Assembly: GCA_947585525.1 (NCBI GenBank)
Contig: CANPXA010000005.1
Location: 1-25,329, forward strand
Direction of reading: 5' to 3'
DNA from: an uncultured Akkermansia sp.
GTDB lineage: Bacteria; Verrucomicrobiota; Verrucomicrobiia; Verrucomicrobiales; Akkermansiaceae
Length of the DNA stretch: 25,329 bases
Below the pieces are notes generated by a model that was not told the origin of the DNA, made no database searches, and saw only the letters and a program-made list of their open reading frames with translations. The position numbers and the translations under genes are program-made. This document shows, one piece after another, positions 7,948-15,798 of the stretch. Each line of letters begins with the position of its first letter. Position 1 is the stretch's first letter.

Positions 7948-8039
7948 GAAAAAATGTAAATGCCAGGAAAAGAGTAGATAGGATGTCATTTTTTCATCCC
8001 GAGCAAAGAAAAGGGAGCGGCAAGGAAACAAGTAGGGAC

Positions 8040-8069
8040 TGGACACAGGGAGAGAGGATATGGTAGGAT
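8040..8069 (+). promoter_or_regulatory. Possible pyrG promoter
   Basis: TGGACA (8040-8045) and TAGGAT (8064-8069) are spaced by 18 bases, and the -10 ends 22 bases before the pyrG ATG. The match is moderate, with no other support. Confidence 0.35.
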
Positions 8070-8091
8070 GCGGTGGTAAAAAGAGAAGCCT

Positions 8092-9705
8092 ATGAAATAC
8101 ATATTTGTGACCGGAGGAGTTGTATCATCGTTGGGAAAAGGTCTGGCGGCGGCATCGATAGGGACGCTCTTGGAGCATTGCGGATTGGACGTAACGATGC
8201 AGAAGTTTGATCCGTACCTCAACATTGATCCGGGGACGATGAATCCGTATCAACACGGGGAGGTCTATGTGCTGAATGACGGGGCGGAAACGGATTTGGA
8301 TTTGGGGCATTACGAACGATTTGTTCACTGCCAATTATCACGGTTGAACAACCTGACGAGCGGGAAAGTCTTCGAACACGTCTTAGAGAAAGAGAGGAAG
8401 GGGGACTACTTGGGCAAGACCGTGCAGTACATTCCTCACGTGACGGACGAGATCAAACAACGCCTCTACGATCTCACAGAGGCGAACAAGGAGTGCGATG
8501 TCATCATCACCGAGATAGGCGGCACCGTGGGGGACATCGAAGGATATCTTTTTTTGGAGGCTCTCCGACAATTTGCATTGGAAGTGGGAAGGAACAACTG
8601 CTGTTTCATTCACGTCACCCTGCTGCCCTATATCAAAGCGGCGGGCGAAACAAAGACGAAACCGACGCAGCAGAGCGTAGCCAAGTTGCGCGAGATCGGC
8701 ATCATGCCGGACATCATCGTGTGCCGCACGGAGATGGACAACCTGACGGATGCGGAGAAAAAGAAAATTGGGATGTTCTGCAACGTGGCGCCGGATCACG
8801 TCGTAGCGTTTGCCGACGTGCGACACTCCATCTATGAATGTCCGATTGATCTGGGGAGGGACCGAGTGGATCGCATTGTAAATGAGGTGCTGGGCATCAC
8901 GACGCCGAAACCGAAGATGGATGAGTGGCAGAAATTTGTAGGTCGCGTGATTCATCCCTCGCACAGCGTGAAGATCGCCGTTGTTGGCAAGTACATCAGC
9001 CTGCAGGATGCATACAAATCCATCTACGAAAGCTTCACGCACGCAGGTGCAGCCAATGATTGTCGCGTCAATATTGTGAAGGTAGATGCTGAAGCACTGG
9101 AGCACAGCACCTGCGAAGAAATGATCGGAAAAGTGGACGGAATTCTCGTACCGGGAGGCTTTGGCGGGCGCGGGATCGAGGGAAAGATCATGGCCGTGAA
9201 ATACGCACGCGAGAAAGGCATTCCCTTCCTGGGCATATGCTTGGGCATGCAGGTGGCGGTCATTGAATTTGCACGCAACGTGTTGGGACTCGCCGGAGCA
9301 AACTCCACGGAATTCGACAAGGAGACCCCCTACCCGGTCATCTGTCTGCAGGAGGAGCAAAAGCACATCGAGAACATGGGCGCCACCATGCGCCTCGGCG
9401 CCTACCCGGCACATATCCTGCCGGATACCCTCTGCAGCCGTCTCTACGGCGGCAAGGAAACCGTTTCCGAACGCCACCGCCATCGCTACGAGTTTAATGC
9501 CGACTACCGCCAAGCTTGTGAGGACGCCGGTATGGTTATATCTGCCGTGAACGACGAGCACGGGCTCGTGGAGGTCGTCGAGTTGCCGGGACATCCTTTC
9601 TTCATCGCGTGCCAATACCACCCGGAATTCCAGAGCCGTCCCACCACACCACACCCGCTCTTCCAAGGCCTCGTAGCCGCAGCTCTCGAATATAAGCAGG
9701 GCTGA
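8092..9705 (+). CDS. pyrG: CTP synthase
   Basis: Converts UTP to CTP using ATP and ammonia from glutamine, the last step of pyrimidine nucleotide synthesis. The N-terminal amidoligase domain opens with KYIFVTGGVVSSLGKG (2-17, P-loop type) and contains FDPYLNIDPGTM (39-50) and EIGGTVGDIE (141-150). The C-terminal class I glutaminase domain has PGGFGGRG (354-361) and the catalytic triad Cys383 (GICLGMQ), His510 and Glu512 (YHPEF). The 537-residue length is standard. The purine-rich AAGAGAAG before the ATG may serve as ribosome site. It is followed 47 bases later by a symporter gene on the same strand. Confidence 0.97.
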   Translation: MKYIFVTGGVVSSLGKGLAAASIGTLLEHCGLDVTMQKFDPYLNIDPGTMNPYQHGEVYVLNDGAETDLDLGHYERFVHCQLSRLNNLTSGKVFEHVLEKERKGDYLGKTVQYIPHVTDEIKQRLYDLTEANKECDVIITEIGGTVGDIEGYLFLEALRQFALEVGRNNCCFIHVTLLPYIKAAGETKTKPTQQSVAKLREIGIMPDIIVCRTEMDNLTDAEKKKIGMFCNVAPDHVVAFADVRHSIYECPIDLGRDRVDRIVNEVLGITTPKPKMDEWQKFVGRVIHPSHSVKIAVVGKYISLQDAYKSIYESFTHAGAANDCRVNIVKVDAEALEHSTCEEMIGKVDGILVPGGFGGRGIEGKIMAVKYAREKGIPFLGICLGMQVAVIEFARNVLGLAGANSTEFDKETPYPVICLQEEQKHIENMGATMRLGAYPAHILPDTLCSRLYGGKETVSERHRHRYEFNADYRQACEDAGMVISAVNDEHGLVEVVELPGHPFFIACQYHPEFQSRPTTPHPLFQGLVAAALEYKQG

Positions 9706-9752
9706 TGACGGGTGAACACCATGGATGAGGGACGATGTAGGATAGAGAGAAG

Positions 9753-11531
9753 ATGACGGCAGATCTCATTGTCCTCGTTGCGTACTTTTGCGCGATATTC
9801 AGCATAGGCCTGTACGCCGGACGACGGCAGGACAGTTTGGAGAGCTATGCTTTGGGAAACCGTAGTTTGCCGTGGTGGGCGATCTTGGCTTCCATCATCG
9901 CAGCGGAGGTGAGTGCAGCATCGTTCTTGGGCACACCCGGCGAGGGATTCGTGCTGCGTAATTTTACGTATGTGCAGCTTGGCAGCGGGACGCTGCTCGG
10001 GCGCATCATCGTGGGCAAGCTCTTTCTCAAGCCATTTTACCACTATCGGGTGGTCTCCATATACGAGTATTTGGAGAAGCGATTCGGACTGTACACGCGA
10101 CGATTTGCGAGCTTGGTGTTCCTGCTGTCGCGTGTTTTGGCCAGCGGCACACGGCTCTTCTTCGCAGGTATCCTGCTGGTAATCGCGTACGAATGGATGA
10201 CAGGCAGCGAGGGCGCCGGGGCGCATGAAACCGTCCTGCTCTACCTTGCCGCCCTCACCTTCATCACCATCGTTACCACCATTTACACAACACTCGGCGG
10301 CCTCAAGGCCGTGGTATGGACCGATGTGTTGCAGGCTTCCATCCTCGCTATTTCCGTCGTAGCCACCATCGGTTTCCTCTTTATCAACATCATGGGCGAC
10401 GGCTCCCTCTCACAGGCCTGGCACACCATCACCTCCACGATCTCCGACACCACGGCAAACCCCTGCCACCGCACACATCTCCAGCCTTGGCTCTTCTTCG
10501 ATACCGGGCTCAACGGACAGAGTCTTGTAGAGGACGTGAAATACATCCTCGGCAGTGAGTACACCCTCTGGTCCGCCGTATTGGGCGCCACCTTCATCAC
10601 GATGGCCACCATGGGGACGGATCAGGACATGGTCCAGCGCATGCTCGCTGCGAGGGATCGCAGCACCGGCTCCCGAGCCGTCATCGTGTCCGGTATCTTG
10701 GATATGCCGATCGTTCTTGTCTTGCTGTTCTGCGGGATGCTTGTGTTCGTCTTTTTCCAGAAAAACGGAATCACGCCCCCGGAGAAGGCGATTGAGATCT
10801 TTCCTTCCTTTATCATCCACTATTTGCCATCGGGGTTGCGCGGACTGCTGATAGCGGCGTTGCTTGCCACAGCCATGGGATCCCTCTCCACGGCTCTCAA
10901 CGCATTGGCCACCACGGCTACTCGCGATTGGTACCGCGGTGTATTTCGTCCGGAGGCAAGTGAGCGGCAGACCTTACGTGCAGCGCGGGTGCTCACCGTA
11001 TGCTTTGCAGCACTGCTCATCATTGTGGGCTCCGTAACGGCGTGGTACAGTGTGATGGATCCCACAATCCGCATCCTGCCGATCGCACTGGGCATATTCG
11101 GCTACACCTACGGATCTCTGCTGGGTATTTTCTTACTCGGTATGCTGACGCACCGTCGCGGCAACGACCCCGGTAACATCATTGCCATGTTCGCCGGGTT
11201 TGCCGTTGTCATTTCGTTGGAGCTTCTCGGACGCAGCGGCATAACTCCCCCCATCGCTTTTCCGTGGCGCGTTACCATCGGCACCTTCGTCACCTTTGCC
11301 GTCGGCTCCCTCTTTCCTACGCCCCAAGAAAAACGCACTTCCAACAGGCGGTCATCGGTGAGCGGGGGCACCGGAGGTGCCTATTTACGAATTACGAATT
11401 ACGAATTACGATTTGGATGCAAAGCCTACAAAGCCCCCGAGGGTTCGGAGGGGGATTGGACAAAAGCGCAGCTTTTGCCCGCAGGGCGAACCGCCGATGG
11501 GGCGGCGGTGAGTCAAGACGGCATGGCATAA
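9753..11531 (+). CDS. Sodium:solute symporter (SSS family), extended into repeat
   Basis: A multi-helix inner-membrane importer that couples solute uptake to sodium. The N terminus has the family's first helix and loop (LIVLVAYFCAIFSIGLYAGRR, split at about 5-25), the sequence LPWWAILASIIAAEVSAASFLGTPGE (39-64), and about twelve further hydrophobic segments to residue 520. The substrate cannot be told; relatives carry sugars, amino acids or carboxylates. The coding frame continues past a palindrome at 11367-11381, whose GGA loop is codon 541, and ends at 592 inside island D. The final 52 residues are repeat-derived and probably not native. The ATG follows the purine-rich AGGATAGAGAGAAG. Confidence 0.88.
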   Translation: MTADLIVLVAYFCAIFSIGLYAGRRQDSLESYALGNRSLPWWAILASIIAAEVSAASFLGTPGEGFVLRNFTYVQLGSGTLLGRIIVGKLFLKPFYHYRVVSIYEYLEKRFGLYTRRFASLVFLLSRVLASGTRLFFAGILLVIAYEWMTGSEGAGAHETVLLYLAALTFITIVTTIYTTLGGLKAVVWTDVLQASILAISVVATIGFLFINIMGDGSLSQAWHTITSTISDTTANPCHRTHLQPWLFFDTGLNGQSLVEDVKYILGSEYTLWSAVLGATFITMATMGTDQDMVQRMLAARDRSTGSRAVIVSGILDMPIVLVLLFCGMLVFVFFQKNGITPPEKAIEIFPSFIIHYLPSGLRGLLIAALLATAMGSLSTALNALATTATRDWYRGVFRPEASERQTLRAARVLTVCFAALLIIVGSVTAWYSVMDPTIRILPIALGIFGYTYGSLLGIFLLGMLTHRRGNDPGNIIAMFAGFAVVISLELLGRSGITPPIAFPWRVTIGTFVTFAVGSLFPTPQEKRTSNRRSSVSGGTGGAYLRITNYELRFGCKAYKAPEGSEGDWTKAQLLPAGRTADGAAVSQDGMA

Positions 11532-11693
11532 CTCCGGACGCCTTCCAGCCAGCAACTCACCTTGTTCCAAAAATTCCGCTGCGCATTTGCTCCGCATAAA
11601 CGCGCGCAGCGCGCGAATTCCCAACATCGTCCATCGTCCATCGTCCATCGTCCATCGTCCATCGTCCATCGTAAATAGGCGGCATCAGCCGCC
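11367..11693. repeat. Repeat island D between two convergent genes
   Basis: The most complete copy. Left: hairpin GGCACC-GGA-GGTGCC (11367-11381), ATTTACG plus three AATTACG heptamers (11383-11410) and ATTTGGATGC. Interior: stem CCCCC/GGGGG (11434-11438 with 11450-11454), hairpin CAAAAGC-GCA-GCTTTTG (11461-11477) with GCCCGCAGGGC, and a 74-base module (11517-11590) found inverted in island A. Right: a GC-rich palindrome (11601-11615), GAATTCCC, ACATCGT and six CCATCGT heptamers (11631-11672), AAATAGG, and hairpin GGCGGC-ATCA-GCCGCC (11678-11693). It overlaps the 3' ends of both flanking genes. Confidence 0.88.
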
Positions 11694-13481
11694 TCCGCCT
11701 GCTGTCACCGCTTTTTCTCGGGACGGATGTGGGGTTTCTGCGTGGGGACTGCGACCGAAAACCGTGTATCGCTTGCCATCCCATTGAACAGCGCAAACGC
11801 GATCCGTACCTTCCGGGCAAACGACAGTTGTGGAGGCATTGTCCTCGTGGTTGAGACCGAGGAGAGAGACGCGTAAGAGAGTATTGCCTTTGTAGGCCTC
11901 AAAGGCGACGGCATTTTTCCATTCCTCGGAGGAAACCTCTATGCGTCCATTTTCGGGGCGAAGCTTACGGGAAGGAACCACATCCAGCCGATCGCGAAAA
12001 ATAGGAGCGCTGTTGGCAGTGATGTAATAGATGACAGGGGAATCCGGCTTGGGGTATTTGGCCGCATAGGCGAGAGCCTCCTTGCACATCTCGTCGGTGA
12101 CGGTGAGCCAGCCACGACCGTAGTCGTCAATTCCACGGTCAACAGGCGCCAGCATCCCGAGTCGAACGAAGAAATCCGACATATCGGTCTGAGCAGCATC
12201 ACAAACGCGTTTGAAGAAGAGTGTGCGCAATTCACCGTTGGTCATCTTCGTCTCGTCCGTGACACGCACATCGTGATAGATATCAGGATAGAAATGAGTA
12301 TTGCCCCGGGCTACGGTGAAGTAGAGCATAAGCTGCCAGAGAGGGCAGACGGAGACAAAATGATCGCCGACGTGTTCGGCGGGAGGGGTAAGGATACCGT
12401 CGAAATCGGGACCGCCGTGAAACTGCCAGAGTCGGTTGCGTACGAGTGCGTTGTTGATGTAGCAATCGAAACGTCCGCCGCGCATCGATTCATTGTCGGC
12501 ATTTTGGATGACCTCGTGTTCGAGGCGCATATCGTCAGGGTTGAGATTGTAGTTGACCCACGCGGAGCAAATGTTGTTAGTGACCTCACCCATGCCGATC
12601 CAAAGCATCCCGGGGCGAGTCTGGTTCACATGTCCGAATTCGTGGGCAACGCCCCAAGCGCTTGAGATCAAACCATCGACATTAGCAAGACCGGAGAGAG
12701 TATCTACGTGGAAGGCAGCGCCGAGGCCGTCGGCGTGCATGAAGCCGCCCCACTGGACACGCCCGTGGATATGGTTGCCCGGGTGCGAGTGGTCGAGGTT
12801 CCATCCGAGCACATCGTTTTGCTCAAGCTCAATGATACGATCGTAAAGGGCGAGCAACTCCGGTCCTTCATTGGCGCAGTACTTACGCAGAGAGTTCACA
12901 TCAAAAGCGAGCTGGCAGCGTTCGCCGATCAGATCCATGATGTTGCATTTGGCGTTTTTGAGCAGGTAGCGCCAGGTGGCGGCGTTGTCCGCGCGTGTAA
13001 AGACCCCGTTCACCCGTCCCCCGCGGATCTTGATACGCACGGGCGGAGCGGCTTGAGGATCCTTGGAACGATAATCGATATAGCCCAGGCCCCGGGATGA
13101 GATGGTGAGCTTGTTGTCTCCTTCGGTGAGGTCATAGTCGGTGCGTTGCCCATCTTTCTCAAAATCCTGGACGATGAGCTTGATGGATTGTCCCTGGGAG
13201 CCCGTGACAGAGATGAGCACCTTTTCGCCGGCGGAGAAGAAGATGCCGGTAGGATTTTCGTAGGATGAGTAGTTGCCGGTCTTGAGACGGCGGCGCAGTT
13301 CATCGTTGGAGAGATAGGCGCAGAAGGCGCGGTCGCGATAATTTTTTTCGATGTTGCCGCGGTTCAGGAAGGAGAAATTGGTGCGTACAGGTACGTCCGA
13401 CTCCTCGGCAGCAATGGAATCGAAAGAGAAGAAGCAGCAAGCGGCTGAAAGAAAAGTGAGGATGACGGCAAAAGCTTTCAT
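11685..13481 (-). CDS. Exported M60-like (enhancin/mucinase-type) metallopeptidase
   Basis: A secreted zinc peptidase of the M60-like group, whose members cut mucin-type glycoproteins. I chose ATG 13481, which gives a signal peptide (about 1-25, cut after SIAA); a GTG 6 bases upstream is possible. A beta-rich N-terminal part contains NPTGIFFSAGEKVLISVTG (about 76-94). The catalytic site is WGVAHEFGH with HEFGH at 280-284 and Glu299 in WIGMGEVTNN, the HExxH...E gluzincin pattern. The C-terminal part looks like a small beta domain. It lies 29 bases after the ankyrin-protein gene and is probably co-transcribed with it. The TGA stop falls in the loop of the island D end hairpin. Function in mucin breakdown is inferred from family. 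Confidence 0.88.
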   Translation of the reverse strand: MKAFAVILTFLSAACCFFSFDSIAAEESDVPVRTNFSFLNRGNIEKNYRDRAFCAYLSNDELRRRLKTGNYSSYENPTGIFFSAGEKVLISVTGSQGQSIKLIVQDFEKDGQRTDYDLTEGDNKLTISSRGLGYIDYRSKDPQAAPPVRIKIRGGRVNGVFTRADNAATWRYLLKNAKCNIMDLIGERCQLAFDVNSLRKYCANEGPELLALYDRIIELEQNDVLGWNLDHSHPGNHIHGRVQWGGFMHADGLGAAFHVDTLSGLANVDGLISSAWGVAHEFGHVNQTRPGMLWIGMGEVTNNICSAWVNYNLNPDDMRLEHEVIQNADNESMRGGRFDCYINNALVRNRLWQFHGGPDFDGILTPPAEHVGDHFVSVCPLWQLMLYFTVARGNTHFYPDIYHDVRVTDETKMTNGELRTLFFKRVCDAAQTDMSDFFVRLGMLAPVDRGIDDYGRGWLTVTDEMCKEALAYAAKYPKPDSPVIYYITANSAPIFRDRLDVVPSRKLRPENGRIEVSSEEWKNAVAFEAYKGNTLLRVSLLGLNHEDNASTTVVCPEGTDRVCAVQWDGKRYTVFGRSPHAETPHPSREKAVTAGGGG

Positions 13482-13510
13482 ATTCACAAGGGATTAGAGG
13501 AGGAGAGAAA

Positions 13511-14710
13511 TTATTGGGAGGCATGGGAGAGGATCTCCATCATTTCGTTGTTGGCGTAGTCGAGAGCGGTCTTTCCCTCCTTGTCGGCAGCGGAACGATC
13601 GGCTCCGGCTTGCAGAAGGGCACGAACCATATCGGTATTGCGAACGCGCACAGCTTTCACCAGCAGAGGTTCATCCTTGAATCGAGAGTCTTTGACATCA
13701 AGACCCGCCTCAAGGAACAAACGCAAGATGTTGGTTTGACCATGCTGAATGGCAATGTTAATCGGGAATCCGGGACCATCCGCAGCAGGGCTAAAGTTGA
13801 TGCTCTTATACGAGGGCAGCAAGACCTTCACATTGTCAGCGCGCCCGAACCAAACGGCATCATGCAGAGCAGTGGCGCCGTTCCAAAATTGGGTCATAGG
13901 GCTTGCTCCGGTCTTGAGGAGGAGAAGGAGCGACGCGGGGTCACTCTCAGCAGCTGCAACGTGTAACATGGTTTTGCCATCTTTCCGCACAGCATTCGGG
14001 TTTGCCCCGGCACGCAGAAGCATCTTCACCCCCTCCGACCAATGCGCGCGTAAAGCGGTGCTGAGGGCATTTTGTTCTTTGTCTTCCGAAAGAGCATTGA
14101 TGTTCACCCCGCTATCGATAGCAGTCTCCACAGCCTCTTTGTTCTTGTCTTGGATAGCGGAGATGAAGTCAAGCTCGGCCTTACGCCCCGCGCAGGCTTT
14201 CTGGAACAGGTGCATGACAGCATCGCCATGGGCGAGTTGCTCCGGTGTGCGCCCTCCCTTATCACGGATCATGGGATCGGCCCCGTAGAAGAGCAGGACA
14301 CGCACCATGCGTGGGTTGTTTGCCGCAGCAGCAAGATGCAGGAGTGTCTCCCCCAACTCATTCATCTCATTCACGCATGGGAGTACAACCCCACGCCGCA
14401 TAACGAGCCTCGTTTTCTTTTTTTTCTTGTTTTTCTGACGCCCTTTGACAGAAGTTGAGGCCTCCTCTTTCTCATCCTCCTCCTTCACCCCGAGCTGTTC
14501 GTTTAATCGGCGCTCAAAAGTACCCATATCGCCAACTCTCGCAGCTTCAAAGAGAGAATAAACCCCATTGCTACGCGAAGGCACCGCACTTTTAGCGGCA
14601 GATATTTTATCTTTTCCCTCCACTCCATCCCCACGACCGCCCTCGGCATAGCACACTCCGGACAATACGCTCATCACCACCAACAGCCCTACTATCTGTT
14701 TCACCATCAT
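13511..14710 (-). CDS. Exported ankyrin-repeat protein
   Basis: A 399-residue protein with a signal peptide (1-22, cut near CYAEGG). A charged low-complexity linker (about 75-102) contains EEDEKEE and a run of five lysines. About seven ankyrin repeats follow (about 115-395), shown by units such as GETLLHLAAAANNPRMVRVL, NALSTALRAHWSEGVKMLLR, GKTMLHVAAAE, GATALHDAVWFG and GKTALDYANNE. Ankyrin repeats bind proteins, so an inhibitor, chaperone or anchor role for the adjacent M60-like peptidase is possible, but this is only inferred from the operon. The start is either of two adjacent ATGs (14710 or 14707). Island E begins 57 bases upstream. Confidence 0.85.
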   Translation of the reverse strand: MMVKQIVGLLVVMSVLSGVCYAEGGRGDGVEGKDKISAAKSAVPSRSNGVYSLFEAARVGDMGTFERRLNEQLGVKEEDEKEEASTSVKGRQKNKKKKKTRLVMRRGVVLPCVNEMNELGETLLHLAAAANNPRMVRVLLFYGADPMIRDKGGRTPEQLAHGDAVMHLFQKACAGRKAELDFISAIQDKNKEAVETAIDSGVNINALSEDKEQNALSTALRAHWSEGVKMLLRAGANPNAVRKDGKTMLHVAAAESDPASLLLLLKTGASPMTQFWNGATALHDAVWFGRADNVKVLLPSYKSINFSPAADGPGFPINIAIQHGQTNILRLFLEAGLDVKDSRFKDEPLLVKAVRVRNTDMVRALLQAGADRSAADKEGKTALDYANNEMMEILSHASQ

Positions 14711-14766
14711 GACTTCGCACTCCTACCATGGCACAAATCAACTCCCTTTGCAAGCTAAAACGCACC

Positions 14767-15197
14767 ATGGCAAACGCATTGGAAATGCGTTTGCCATGTA
14801 CGATTTACAAAGCCCACGAGGGCTCGGAGTGGGATTGGACAAAAGCGCAGCTTTTGCCCGCAGGGCGCTGAGGTAGGGTGGTACCGAAGCGTCAAGACGC
14901 TCGACGGCCCCGTGTAGGGCGCACGTGAAGCGGGCGGTAAGGGCGGTTGGACAAAATGCGTGAGCATTTTGCCCGCAGGGCGCTGAGGCAGGGTGGTGCC
15001 GAAGCGTCAATTTACGATTTGGAAGCAAAGCCGGGGAGACGGCATGACGTAACTCCGGACGCTTTCTAACCAACAACAGCCCGTGATTTTACCCACCACC
15101 AATGCTTGCGCATTGCATATTCCGCGCCAACGGCGCGCGAATTCCCTGAAATCGTAAATCGTAAATCGTAAATCGTACATAGGCACCGTCAGGTGCC
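14767..15197. repeat. Repeat island E, apparently composite
   Basis: No gene is supported here. Left: a hairpin with 14-base arms, ATGGCAAACGCATT/AATGCGTTTGCCAT, around GGA (14767-14797), then ATGTACG and ATTTACA units. Interior: stem CCCAC/GTGGG (14813-14817 with 14829-14833), hairpin CAAAAGC-GCA-GCTTTTG (14840-14856), the CGACGGCCCCG module (about 14900-14938), and a second related hairpin, CAAAATGC-GTGA-GCATTTTG (14952-14971). At about 15010-15022 a fresh element start, ATTTACGATTTGGAAGC, appears. Right: hairpin GCGCC-AAC-GGCGC (15124-15136), four AAATCGT heptamers (15149-15176), ACATAGG, and hairpin GGCACC-GTCA-GGTGCC (15182-15197). Confidence 0.87.
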
Positions 15198-15521
15198 AGT
15201 GCCCATTCTCTCAAGGATTCTATGAGCATTTTGAACAAGCAAAAAACCCTTCAATGTAGGGAAGACCCGGACGCGACGAAAATCGGTTAAATCTTCGGCT
15301 GTGTACGTCTCGATGAGGGAGAGACGCCGCAGGGTGGTGAGGTGGTTATGGATCGGCGTGCGAGATACGTCCATGGCATCGGCTATGTCGGAGATGGTAC
15401 ATCCGCGATTCTTCTCAATATAATCGAGGATGACAAAGAGGGAGAAGGAGACGTGATGAGGACGCAGTAATTTGTACAGGGCAACCATTGAATTGTCTGA
15501 AAGATTTTGTTGTGTTTTCAT
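15189..15521 (-). CDS. Small winged-helix transcriptional regulator
   Basis: A 110-residue cytoplasmic DNA-binding protein. A helical N terminus leads into a winged helix, with ILDYIEKNRGCTISDIADAM and VSRTPIHNHLTTLRRLSLIE (about 31-71) holding the turn and recognition helix. The wing and a C-terminal helix follow, resembling MarR/IclR/ArsR-type folds. No effector domain or metal-binding cysteines are seen, so its signal is unknown. TACGAT on the minus strand, 11 bases upstream of the ATG, could be a -10 box. The stop TGA (15189-15191) sits in the loop of the island E end hairpin, so the last residues (GTGT) are coded by the hairpin arm. Confidence 0.78.
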   Translation of the reverse strand: MKTQQNLSDNSMVALYKLLRPHHVSFSLFVILDYIEKNRGCTISDIADAMDVSRTPIHNHLTTLRRLSLIETYTAEDLTDFRRVRVFPTLKGFLLVQNAHRILERMGTGT

Positions 15522-15798
15522 GGCTCTGTCCTATCGTAGTGTTAATTTTGGGGGAATCTTTATGCGTTCATACTTCATGCGTGTGAGTCACTAAGACAAT
15601 GACCGAAGCCTTTCTTACACCGCAGTCGTCAACCCTATTTCGAGTTTTATTATTTCGCGATCTATTCATGTTTGTATTTTTCAACACAGCGGTGGGACAG
15701 AGCCAAAATTATTCTTCATGTATGTTACGAAACGGGGGTGATGATAAAGGAGCGAGAGCCTGAACTGAGGCGATGTTTATCCTCATTGATGCTGAGAT

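Noticed and set aside
8383..9666. 427-codon open frame antisense to pyrG
   Set aside because: pyrG on the other strand has every family motif; the antisense peptide resembles nothing I know.
9720..9745. Degenerate heptamer-like words between pyrG and the symporter
   Set aside because: A short resemblance (ATGGATG, GGGACGATG) with no hairpin or array; it could be chance.
11631..11672. Heptamer arrays as a CRISPR
   Set aside because: Units are only 7 bp, directly adjacent and without spacers; no cas genes are nearby.
11406..11820. Peptides such as MDDGRWTMDDGRWT across islands
   Set aside because: They arise from reading 7-bp tandem repeats (three units make seven codons) and shift frame between copies.
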